Part shown: positions 36,593 to 48,113 of the stretch, piece by piece
Layout of the letters: each line of letters opens with the position of its first letter
How positions within the stretch are numbered: the stretch's first letter is position 1
NCBI GenBank assembly: GCA_025403435.1
Contig: CM046341.1
Location: forward strand, 23,348,908-23,412,907
Length of the DNA: 64,000 nucleotides
From: Artocarpus heterophyllus
Taxonomy: Eukaryota; Streptophyta; Magnoliopsida; Rosales; Moraceae
Reading direction: 5' to 3'
The notes under the pieces: model-generated
Database searches by the model: none
What the model saw: the letters and a program-made list of their open reading frames with translations, nothing else
Told to the model about the DNA's origin: nothing
Translations under genes and position numbers: made by a program

Positions 36593-38069
36593 ATCTCGGA
36601 CCACACAATACTTTCGGTCTACATGCTTACTCATCTTGTGATATCTTGATTCCTTGGTATTAGCTATTGCTATACTGTTATCGCAGTATAACGTAATCGA
36701 CTTATCCATACCAAGAATTACCTCAAGATCCCCAAAGAACTTGTGGAGCCACACTGCTTCTTTCAAAGCATCACTGATAGCCACATACTCAGCATCCATC
36801 ATTGAATTAGCAATGTAACTTTGCTTTACACTTCTCCAAATGACGGCCCCTCCAGCAAGAGTAAACACAGATCCAAAAGTTGATCTTCTCTAATCCAAAC
36901 AAGTTGGGAAATATGAATCAGTGTATCAAGAGATATTAGATCCTTACCAGAATATACTAGCATATAAACTCTAGTCCTTTTTAGGTACTTGAAAATATGC
37001 TTGACTATAACCCAATGGTTTGATCCGAGATCTGATTGAAAACGACTCACTATCCCCACCGCATAGTATATATCAGGTCGTGCGCATAGCGTAGTATACA
37101 TGAGACTATTTATTGCCAAAGCATAAGGCCTTTTTTACATGTATTCCCTTTTCTCATAATTCTTCAGACCGTCTTTCTTAGGAAGAGTAATTTGAGACCT
37201 AGATGGTTGCCTAACTTTCTTGGAATTTTACATTTCAAACTTCTCGAGAATTTTATCACCATATAAAGCTTGAGATAAGGCTATCATTTTGTTCTTTCTA
37301 TCCCGAAAGATTTGAATTCCTACAATATAATTAGTGTCACCTAAGTGCTTCATGTCAAGCTACTTGGTCAACCAATCTTTAACTAATGACAATGCCCCAA
37401 CGTCATTGCCAATAAGTAGAATGTCATCTATATAGAGTAGTAAAAAATCCACTTTCTTATCCTTAATGTGTTCGTAAATATATGGTTCATCCACGTTTTG
37501 TTCAAACCCATAGGTCTTGACCACTTGGTCAAATCTTATGTTTCGAGAACATGAAGCTTGCTTAAGTCCATAAATAGACTTTAGCAATCTACAGACCTTG
37601 TTCTCTTGTCCTTTAACTTTAAACCTGTCTAAATGTACCATGTATATGGCCTCATTAAGATAGCCATTTAAAAATGTTGTTTTGACATCCATTTGTCAAA
37701 TATCGTATTCCTTCCTTTTGCATGTATCCTTTTGCTACTAGTCTAGGCTTATAGGTTTCAACTTTCCCATTTGCTCCTCTGTTTCTCTTGTAGACTAATT
37801 TTCACCCTATGGGTTTTAACCCTTCAAGGAAGGTCCATAAGCTCCCAGACTTGATTAGTTTTTATAGACTTCATTTAAGTGTTCATAGTCACATTCAACC
37901 GATTCTGCCAAGAAGCCTTCACCATTAAACATATACCTTTCGAGTTGACGACTGATCCTCCCACTATGCCAAAGCTCCCTAGGTTGTTGCTCTACTGGTT
38001 TTTTCACATTGATTGGATCGGTTTCCTCTAGGACCATCAGAGATATCAAATCATTAGCCATATCCTTAA
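36593..38069 (-). pseudogene. Element D RNase H, reverse transcriptase and integrase tail (broken)
   Basis: On the minus strand this runs from the integrase tail (VLKDMANDLISL, 38069) through RT to RNase H (MMDAEYVAISDALKEAVWL, about 36740-36800). RT keeps an intact YIDDILLIGND at about 37402-37434. A deletion of roughly 85 bp at about 37700-37715 removed the block that in related copies encodes EETFSP and downstream residues. It joined two TACGA strings. The gene continues across the F insertion at 52723 and across solo LTR C at 8785. Confidence 0.83.
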
Positions 38070-38074
38070 GTACC

Positions 38075-39362
38075 TGACAGGATCCCAAAGGACCCCTCAA
38101 AAGATAAGACCTTGTGGGTTTTTAATGTGGTCGTTATTGAGTAAAATGACAAGCAAGGGTCTTTTTCGCAGAGGATTAAATTCAATTAATTTGTTATAAA
38201 AATTTATATTTTATATATTTTTTATAATTAAAGGGGGGTTTTCATGTTTTTAACAAAAATTAAAATTAACAAAATGAAAGAAATAGATAGAATACAAAAT
38301 TCAAAGGATTAAAGATAACAATAATAAAGTAGGTTAAAGGTTTATTTTCTATTGTTAGACAATGTTTATATAGTCAATGTTAGAATTATTCCCAAATTTT
38401 ATGTTGAAACTAACCATCATAGATAGCGAGAAGCTGCTATGCCCTGATCCTTTCTCATAATTTAGATTTAATAAGACAAGCACTCTATTAAACCCCTTAC
38501 CATCAAACAACCTAGGAGGAAGCTAATTAAGTTCAATCCAATGGAAGCTTTAGGCTGAGAAAGATAGGTTGATCTAGGCAACAAACATGTAGAAGCTGGG
38601 TTCATTCAACCCATGTTATGTTTCACATCACAATCACACAAAAGCCTCACCACAACTGTGTGTTACAATTTGCTACTTATGGTTAAAAATTTAAGACAAT
38701 TACAGATCAAGATTTCTTACCTAGCATTAAGAAATTTTTAGGTTTTACTTAGTTGCGCACCAACTGCTAGTAAGGTTGTAACAATAAAAATGTTGGCCTT
38801 AAGATTTATAATGATACTTATATATTAGTAAGGTTTTTAAATAGTAAAAATGAGTTTGTAGGGCTAAAAATCTTCAAAAATGCATTTGGAGGAGTAGGCC
38901 ATGTGGCCGCACAAATGGTATGAAGGCAAGCTATAACAACCACAGTACATATACAACAGGCTTGGATAGGAGGTTGCAGATGCGTTGCGGGTGCGCACTA
39001 CATGCTGCTGGGCACACAAGGCTCGCGGGTGGGGGCTGCGAGCACACAACACAGGCTATGTGGGTGCGCGTTGGGCGCGGCTTGGGGATGTAACTAGCTG
39101 CTGGCACACGGGCTACTCGAGATTTTTTTCGCTGTCATTGTTTTTTGCTTATTTCATCTCCGATTTGCGAACCACGACTTCTGTTGGACTCCAAATTGAA
39201 TGCTTGATGTTTTAACTCCAAAGTTCTTCATTTTTCTTCCTCTTTTATTATTTAATATTAAAATACCTAAAATCACTAAAAAAAACATAAGAATTACTTA
39301 AAAACTTAGACAATAAATGCAAGGAAAAATGATGCAAAATATGATGAATTATGCACTTATCA
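38075..39362 (-). repeat. Element F 3' LTR
   Basis: It is bounded by TGACAGGATC on the left and CACTTATCA on the right. It matches 51136-52717 in order but lacks about 300 bp around 38760. A GC-rich patch of GCGGGTGCGC-like sequence near 38975-39110 is shared with the 5' LTR near 52320-52450. The polypurine tract AAGTGTGGAGGAATT lies beside it at 39363-39377 (minus). Confidence 0.85.
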
Positions 39363-41208
39363 AATTCCTCCACACTTATCTGTTAGTAATCCTCTAGAAA
39401 AACTCAAACAAAAGACACAAAGTGCAAATCCTCCAACCTTTAACCTCAGAGAACACTAAGAGATGTGACTTTGAAATCAAACAAGTATTGAATTGAATCT
39501 ACATTTATTCAAAAGTTTATACATCCTATGATAGCTATACTCAGTGTGTGTGTGCATCAGCCATTGTAAACAATTATCGCTCTATGCTTGCTATGAACAA
39601 GTAAACACTCAAAAAAACCTTTATAAAACAAATGATAAAACCAAAATCACGACAAAAGAAAATGAAAATGTCGAACATCATAGGCTCTTCCTTTGGTACA
39701 AATCTCCACTGAAAGCACCACCTAAAATCAAAAGACTTTCAATACAGGTTGTAAGGGGCCAAGGGGTAGTGGCTTAAGCAAGAAAGATATGGGCAATGCA
39801 ACGGTCCTAAAGACTTCATGGAATTAGAGATATCTTGGAAATTCAAAAATTCTTGAGACACTCAAAACTCGAAGAAATGATTGATTGTTAGGCCTTGACT
39901 ACATTCAAAACTGACCTTGCATAAACCAAATTATGAATTGAATAACCCATAATAATTTATTTTCTGATTTTTTTTCATCTATCTTCTTTTCTTTTTTTTT
40001 TTTGGCTTTTATTTATTATTTTTTTTTTTTTTTATTGTTTTTTTCTTTTCTTTTATGAGCTAATCTTACAAAATTTTCCTTTTGTTGTTCTCAATTTGTC
40101 CTCTTCTCTAACCTTCACCCAGTTTCTCATAAAATTCCCTTGCACTGGAATTGAATCTCTAAAGCTCTGATCCACCTTTAGAACAAGGTGAACGGTATAA
40201 GCATGATCAGGCTCAGTAAGAAAATGTGGTTAACCAAACAAACTGGTTTACATGAAAGCTCAAATGGCTAATAAGCGGGATGTTCTCTCTGGAACATCTA
40301 TTGGGGCTCTGGAAAATCCTAATGCCTTATGATTCAAAATGATGCTCGATTAGTCGTTTGCCTCGATAAACCTCTGACAGAGTTCTAATACAAAACACCT
40401 ACTTTCAAACACAAATTTTATATAGGAAAAAGATAAAGAGAATCTACTCATCTAAGCATACTTATCATTGTACCAAATAACATGGCTACTGTGTAGTAAA
40501 ATTTGAGTACAATCATCATAACAATGTATGAACCAATAAATACCATCAAAATTCAAAACAACACTCAACTTCAATCAAGATCATAGCAATAATGCTTAGC
40601 TCTCATCAAAGTGGTTGGAAGACATCCTAAGATTTGAAAATTCGAAACTCAAAACAAAAACCAAAAAAATTTATTGTTTTTAGGTTTTATAATTTTTGGA
40701 TAATAATAAGCAAATGCATGCAAAAATCTAAACTTGGAGAATTCCAATAAAACCTACCTGTCATTAAATGCATTTCGAGAGGGTATGGATGACCACGTCC
40801 TCCATAAAGCGGCCTTTCAATGGGGCCATCTTGAGAATAAATTCTCGGAGAGCAATGCACACAATAACAACACATAAATATTAGAAACTAAGCTAGCCTT
40901 CCCCCCCACACAATTCTTACATTGTCCTCAATCGAAGACTAAGCATGAAAGAAAATAGAAAAACAAAAATATTTACAAAGCAAACAAAACAAAAATACTG
41001 AAAATAGAAAGTGTAGATAGTTAGAAAGATCAAATCTATTGTAATTTACTCTCTATCTATTGGGATGCCCCCCAACAAGTGCTTGGTTTAACGTCTTGAA
41101 CTTGACATAGACCTACTTTCGTCATACATCAACATAAGCTAGCTCATTGAGTGGGATCTCATCTACAAGTGCTCTTTAAATGACTCATAATAAGACTTGA
41201 GTCTTTAT
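39363..41208 (-). other. Element F non-coding 3' region between pol and LTR
   Basis: No protein domain is found in this 1.85-kb stretch, where some Athila elements carry an envelope-like frame. On the minus strand the CTTGTTGGGGGGCATCCCAAT block (reading from about 41083) corresponds to the conserved post-pol element of Athila/Tat retrotransposons. A second G-rich tract (GTGTGGGGGGGGAAGG, minus, near 40900) may be an accessory polypurine tract. Poly-T runs occupy 39985-40035. Confidence 0.55.
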
Positions 41209-41582
41209 TTATTCACTTTGAACTCCTTTCTTGTTCATGCTTTTAATTTTGACTACGCCATGAGAAAAAACATTTGTGATAATACATGGTCCAACCCAAC
41301 GAGAACGTAACTTACCAAAAAATAACTTAAGGCATGAGTGGAATAGAAGGACTTTCTGTCCCACTACAAAGGTCTTGCATGATATCATCTTGTCATGGAA
41401 CGCCTTAGTCTTCTCCTTGTAAATCTTCGAACTCTCATAGGCCTCATTTTTTATCTCCTCAAGTTCTTGTAGTTGAAGCTTCCTTTGCAAAGATTTTGGC
41501 CTTCATAAAATCTACAACAACCTTAGAATCATCAGTTTTGGAGTTTTTTTTCCACCCATTTCAACACATAATCCACAGCCAA
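41209..41582 (-). pseudogene. Element F integrase C-terminal part with missing core
   Basis: On the minus strand, LAVDYV (the first catalytic Asp region) is followed by a frameshift in an A-run and [11 protein letters not shown]. It then jumps directly to [31 protein letters not shown] and the C-terminal [11 protein letters not shown]...KLRSRWVGP. In intact gypsy integrases well over a hundred residues with the second Asp and the Glu lie between these blocks, so the catalytic core was deleted at about 41485-41495. Confidence 0.8.
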
Positions 41583-41587
41583 GATAA

Positions 41588-43527
41588 TGTTGGAAACATA
41601 GTACACAGTGGAAATTTTAAAATTTTAGTACCAGAGTATTTTCCAAAACACAAGTTTGACACACTATATACATAAACTAACCAGATCTTAGTAACCTTGT
41701 TTGCTCGAAAAGCTTCTGCAATCTGTGAAGACAAGAACATTCCAAAAGAGCCTCAACCAACTGGTCTTTTTTGTTATTCTCTATCCATGGTCAGTGTGTG
41801 TATGGGCACACTCCTACAGCTTTTCCCTGGTGATTCTCTTTCCAACCAATTGAGAAATACCTAGAACTATAATTCATTATTTGTGAACAATAGCTCTTTA
41901 GGGGAGTTTTAAAGACTCACAGACAGAGTGCTCACTATAGATTTCTCAACTAATGTGAATAACTTATGAGTCTCACTCCCTATTTATAGAGGTTGGGCCT
42001 AGGAGTCAGTCCTTATCCAATAAGGCCTCAAAAATTTGAATCTCAATCAATATCTAATAAAAATTGCATCTAAAAATGCGTGATCAAAAATCGTTTGGTC
42101 TGCAGGCTGAACTTGTAGATCAGCCTGCTGAACTTACTCCATCGGTAGGCCGAACCTAAAGATCAGCCTGCCATACTTACGATAAATAATCCCTGCGAAT
42201 CTTTTATTTCCCACTCGAGATTCTTAGGATAGAGCCTCAATTTTAATTCAAATAACCCAATAAAAAGTTATCTAATTAAACTAGTCATATCTAAATAATC
42301 TCTAAGAAAATAAATATTCCTAATAATTCAACAAGTTTATCTTGAATGAATTACTTGAAATTAATTCAACTGATAAACAGACATGAATTATCTTATCCTA
42401 CCAAATTTCAGCCAATTTGATAATTTGACATAAGTCATCAATTTATTAGAAAAGCATGCCGTATCGTTCCAGGATTTATAATGAGCTAGCAAAGGGGACC
42501 TAATAGACCTACATAGTTTAAGCTCCCGGTAATTATGAAACCCAATATCCTAAATATACATTTCATAATTATCAACCTAACTCTGTTTCACTAAAAGCTT
42601 AAAGCTGCACTCCTGAATTATATAGAATTACGAAACTCGAATAGCTAAGTCTTCATGACATACCATAATATATCGTATCCCCATAGGATTATCCATAACT
42701 GACTTAAGGATAAATTCTGTCTTACCTTCCTGATTATTTTTCTCTTACGTTCCATTATCTTACCATCAAAAAACTTACCATCCAAAGATAGTATACCATT
42801 CGTTACACTTATGTATCCAAATGGTTGAGTGCTCCAGTTTTTCAATTATAGGATAACGCATATAAGTGGAAATCAACGACTCCTAAAGAGGAGATATGAA
42901 TGTCGTATCTATGAAAAACAATTCTACACTATCAAGAGTCATGTCTCCAACGTATCGGCATGTGTACCACTATAAAATGTGGATGTCACCCTTTTATAGA
43001 TCAAAAGACATAAGTCAAGACAACGGGCCCATTATTTATCTCTGGATTAAGATACAACACATATGATTGTCTAAAGTGAATTGATTTGCTAAGATAGAAT
43101 TATTAATCCAAATCAATTATACTTTATGTCCTGATCTAATACATCGTCACCTATGACAATGCACCAATATTTCTATTCATGTAGTCCACTTACGATGGCC
43201 AAGGCAAGCCATCTCCTGTTAGGGATATAGACAACATAACAATCTTTGCATGAACAAAGTGCCCAACTTTATTTTCTCGATTACGGATCTTATGATTTAG
43301 ACCGTCACCTTTAGAATCATGTCTTTTGCATAATCTGTCCATCATATGCTTGATTCTAAAGGCTTAGACTGATAGTCTCATACTTTTGTTTACTTATCAT
43401 ACATTCAACAAATATGAATGTAAAGAGGACAACAATTAAGTATATGAATAATAAATAAATTCTTTATTGATAAAAATGTCTCCAAAAACATATTACTTTT
43501 TACTCCCTAGGACATACATGTCTAACA
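41588..43527 (-). mobile_element. Solo LTR G (copia, B/J family)
   Basis: This 1,940-bp LTR has TGTTGGAAAC at its left end and TGTTAGACATG at its minus-strand start, flanked by exact GATAA copies (41583-41587 and 43528-43532). It carries a minus TATAAATA (41981-41988) and a dyad-motif cluster (42096-42180). The interrupted F integrase reads on across it. No internal sequence remains, so LTR-LTR recombination removed the element. Confidence 0.92.
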
Positions 43528-43532
43528 GATAA

Positions 43533-46500
43533 TGTAAATGTTACCAAAAGAAGAAGGAAAGGGTCCCCTGAAATCTATGCCCTAAACATCGAAGATTTCA
43601 ACAACAAGAATGGGGGATTGTGGCATTTGATGTTGGGCACTCAAATTAACTACTCTTTGACAACGATAACATGCCTTGCAAAAGAGGTGCGAATCTTTAA
43701 AAATCAAAGGCCAATAAAAACCATAGTTAAGGACCTTAAGTGCTATCCTTCTTGTTCCAAAATGTCCACCATAAGCATATGAGTGACAAAAGACAAGAAT
43801 TGAATAAAATTCAGTTTCAAGTATGCACCTTTTTATCACTTCATATGAGCACTATTTCCACAAATATGGATCATCCCAAATGTAGTACTTTGCCATGGAT
43901 TTAATCTTGTCTTTTTGGGCATGAGTCAACTCTTCCTATAACTTTTTGGTAGTCAAATAATTAACAATATCTGCATACCATAGAAGTGACATTTTAACAA
44001 CGAGAAGCTACTCATCTTGAAAGTTTTTTTTGCAATGGTAGGCCATCTTCTTCATGAACAAGGCGGATCATGGCTGAGATGATCTGCCACCAAGTTCTTG
44101 GTTCCCCTTTTGTCTCTAAGGATCTCTAAGTTGAATTCTTATAAAAGAAGAATCCATCTTATGAGTCTTGGTTTTGCATCCTTCTTCATGAAAAGGTACC
44201 TGAGAGCTGCATGGTCAGAGAAAATAGTTGGTTTTGTTCTTATCAAAAAAGAATTGAATTTTTCTAAAGCAACAAAAACTACCAAAAGCTCTTTTTTGTG
44301 GTGGAATAATTGACTTGGGCATCATTCAAGGTTCAGGAAGCATCATAAATGGCATTTGGAAGCTTTCCAACATGCTGCCCCAAAATAGCTCCTATGACAT
44401 AGTCACTGGCATCACACATTATCTCAAAAGGCAACTCCTAATTTAGAGGTTGGATCATAAGAGATAAAGTGAAGAGCTCCTTCAACTTCTCAAACGCTGC
44501 CTTGCATTTGTCATCAAAATCACAAGCCACATCTTTTTAAAGCAACCTACATAAGAGCAATGCCATCTTCAAAAAATCTTTGATAAACTTGCAATAGAAA
44601 CCTACATGGCCAAGAAAAGAACGAGTCTCCTGCACACATGTGGGAGATGGTAAGGATCGCGCAAGGTCTACTTTAGATTTATCAACCTCAATACCTTTGG
44701 AAGAAACAGTATGCACCAAAACAACATTTTCCTAATTCAAAACAAGGTTAGTTTCAACGCATCTTTTGAAGACAAATGTAAGGTTTTGCAAGCATTTCTC
44801 AAGAGAATCACCATAGACAGTAAAATCATCCATAAAAACCTCTGTGATGTTTTCAGCATAATTAGAGAAAATACTTACCATACACCTTTGGAATGTAGCT
44901 TGAGCATTGCAGAAACCAAATGGCATGTGGCAGTAGGCAAAGGTTTCGAATGGGCATGTGAATGTGGTTTTTTCTTGGTCCTCCGATGTAATTACAATTC
45001 AATTGTAACTGAAGTAACCATTAAGAATGCAGTAATGAGAATATTTGACAAACGTTTCAAGGATTTGATCAATGAATGGTAGAAGAAAGTGGTCCTTACG
45101 GGGTGCCAAATTGAGCTTATGATAGTAAATGCAAACTCATCACCCTATTTGAATTCGAATATGAACCAACTCATTTTCTTCATTTCTTAAACTGGCTCAC
45201 CTATTTGCTATCTAAAATAGTGTAGATCACCCTAACATCTAGAAGCTTTAGTATCTCTTTTTTGGAAACTGCCATCATATAAGGGCTCAACCAATATTGA
45301 GCCTCCCTTGTGGGCTTTGATCCTTCTTTAAGTAGGATCTGGTGTATACATGTAGATAGACTAATGCCCTTGATGTCAGTAATAGTCCAATCAACTGTTG
45401 GTTTGTAATCTTCGAGCACCTTGATGACTTTTTCTTCTTGCATCAGTGTGAGATTGTTGGCAAGGATGATGAGCAATGTGTTTCCCTCTCCTAAGTACAC
45501 ATATTTTAAATGACTTTGGAGAGGTTTCCTTTGTAGGAGTTGTATCACAAATGAAAAGAGCTTCTCATTTGTTAAAGGCAATTCAAGGTATGAAACATCA
45601 TACCTATTCTTTTTTGGTAAGGATTCCAAACTCTCCACAGCTTTCTCCACTTCCTCTCTGAATGGAATTTCTTGTTCTTTCTCCTTGAAATCACTTTATT
45701 GTAAGCTTTTGGTGATGGCAACTTCCAATCCGCCTTTGATGGTTAGCTTAAATATTTCCTATGAAAAGGAATCAACCATGTCCGCTATAAAAACAAAATG
45801 CAAGTCACTAGGATACAGCATCGCTTCAAAGATATTCAAACAGATAATTTCACCATCAAACTCCATGGTCAAGGTTCCATCATGCACGTCTATCTTTGTC
45901 CGAGTGGTCTTCAAGAATGGTTTCCCTAACAAGATAGGCGTCGAATTTGGAGATTTTTCATCCTCCATTTCTAACACATAAAAATCTACTAGGAAAACCA
46001 ATTCATTAACCTATACCAAACATTCTCTACAACTCCTCTAGGATAAGCATTAGAATGATCCGCAAGTTGTATAATAACACCAATTTCCTCAAGTGGTCCA
46101 AGATTTAAGGTAGCATAAATAGAGTATGGCATAACATTTATAGATGCTCCTAAATCTAGCATTGCTTTTTCAAACTTGGCGTTTTCAATGGTGCATGTGA
46201 TAGTAAATGTACCTGGATCCTTGCATTGTGGTGGAATTTTTTTTGAAGCACAGCTAAAATATTTTCCCCCACACTTACATTTTCATTACCCTTCAATTTT
46301 TGCTTGTTGGTGCACAATTATTTGAGAAATTTTGCATACCGAGGCACTTGTTTGATAGCATCCAAAAGAGGTATGTTGATTTTTATCTTGCGAAAGGTTT
46401 CCAAAATTTCCTTCTCTTGCTTCTCTCTCTTGGATTTTGCAAACCTTCTTGGAAAAGGAGGTGTAATAACATAAGAGTGAACAGAAGATTTTATACTTAT

Positions 46501-47905
46501 ATTGGGTGATGGAGTGTGTTGAGCTTGAGGATAGGTATTATCTTATTGTATGACCTGCTCTTTCTTGCTCTCCTCCTTCTTACTTGACACATTTTGTGGT
46601 GTGTTCGATTGTACTTCCAATTCTTTTTACTTCTCAAGGTCACCACATTTGCATTCTCCTTTGGATTTACCACTGTTTAGGATGGCAATTTCTTGAACTT
46701 TGAGCTTTCGACCGACCTACTATTGTAGCCAATTGGCTCCCTTGGTGCTCCAAATTTTGGATGCTTACTCATGTATCTTGTTGGAATCACACGGTGCTAG
46801 TAGCAATGGTTTTGACAAGATTCTCCAAAGATAGACTTGTATTTTGTAGAGCCGGTTGTGGTCGGCCTTGGTATGGCTGTTGAGGCCTTGGTTGAGTGTA
46901 GCCTAGTGGTGGTTGGTTTGTGATTTGATTTGGGGCTACTTCTGGTTGATTTCTTCCATAGCTAAAGATTAGATGATTCCTTCATCCTTCATTGAAAGTG
47001 TTAGAGTAAGGATCATACTTCCTTGGTTGCCCCGAGAATCCTCCAATGGCATTGGCTTGTTCTGTGGTACCGTCTTGCAAGGTTCGGGACATGTTGACGA
47101 AGTGACCAAAAATGGAACAAATTCTACATGTCTTTGCTTGTTGCATATTTTCCACAGCCATTTATTGAACAAGTGATGTGAGATGTGATAGTTGTTGTTC
47201 AATGGTTGAAGAAGTGACAATCTCATTTACTTTCTTTGGCGGTGGCGGTGATGGTTCTTGACGGGAGCCAAATTGTTGGGAGTTTACTGCCATATTTGAA
47301 TTAGAGCTCTCGTAGCTTTTGGAGTTTTGTCACCTAGTGTTCCACCACTTGCGACATCAATCACGTTTCTATCCATTGGCATAAGACCTTCATAGACATA
47401 TTGGAAGATGAGTTGTTTGTTGATTTGGTGATGAGGGCAGCTTGTACACTACTTCTTAAAACCGTTCCCAATACTCATAGAATGACTCGCCATTGTATTG
47501 TCGGATGCCACAAATTTATTTTTGGATGATAGTTGGCTTGGATGTAGGGAAGTACTTCTCAAAAAAGAGATTATTCATTTCATTCAATGTGGCAATGGAG
47601 ACGGGAGGACGATAGTAGAGCCACTCTTTAGTAGAATCTACCAAAGATAATGGGAAGGCTCTCAATTTGATTTGTTCTTCAAAAATTCCGGTAGGCCTCA
47701 TGGTTAACCATACTACATGAAACTCTTCAAGATGCTTGTGTGGGTGTTCACCTGCAAGTCCATAAAACGTTGGCAAAAGGTGGATCAATCTGGATTTGAG
47801 CTCAAAGCTCGCTTTAAGGATTAGATATTGAATGCAAAATGCTTGTTGCTCAAAAATCGGTACTGCCAACTCCTTGAGGGTTCGGTTGTTGTTGTTTGCC
47901 ACCAT
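43533..47905 (-). pseudogene. Element F gag, protease, RT, RNase H and integrase N-terminus (broken)
   Basis: In minus-strand order: gag starts MVANNNNRTLKEL at 47905, with a gag body LIHLLPTFYGLAGEHPHKHLEEFH and WLYYRPPVSI...FFEKYFP. The protease motif MLDLGASINVMPYS lies near 46170-46130, and PILLGKPFLKTTRTKIDVHDG at about 45950-45890. The RT N-terminal part is at 45650-45201, then MPFGFCNAQATFQRC and FMDDFTVYG (about 44926-44810) and RSFLGHVGFYCKFIKDF (about 44610). RNase H is weakly visible at 44500-43980. The integrase H2C2 region (CHSYAYGGHFGTRR...CKACYRCQR) lies at about 43790-43670. Stops and frameshifts separate these blocks. Plus-strand open frames here, such as 44711-45082, are antisense shadows of RT. 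Confidence 0.83.
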
Positions 47906-48113
47906 CTCTTCTTGTTCTTAGTAGTCTAAGTATTCTGAAGAATATCTTGATGCTAGTAATTCGACATTTAGAGCTCAGTTGAATTTCAATGGTAGACTAG
48001 GTGTTCCACGTGGAGGTGATGGTGGGAATAGAGGTGGTAGAAATGACTGTGTAGCTCTATATGTTTTCTAAGAAATGTTTGATTCTTAGAAGGCTATCCG
48101 CAATGTTATCATT

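Noticed and set aside
39363..41208. Envelope-like gene of the Athila-like element
   Set aside because: No long frame, signal peptide or membrane segment pattern is present on the minus strand.
44711..45082. Plus-strand 123-codon open frame
   Set aside because: It is exactly antisense to the Athila-like RT (MPFGFCNAQATF and FMDDF blocks), so it is a shadow.
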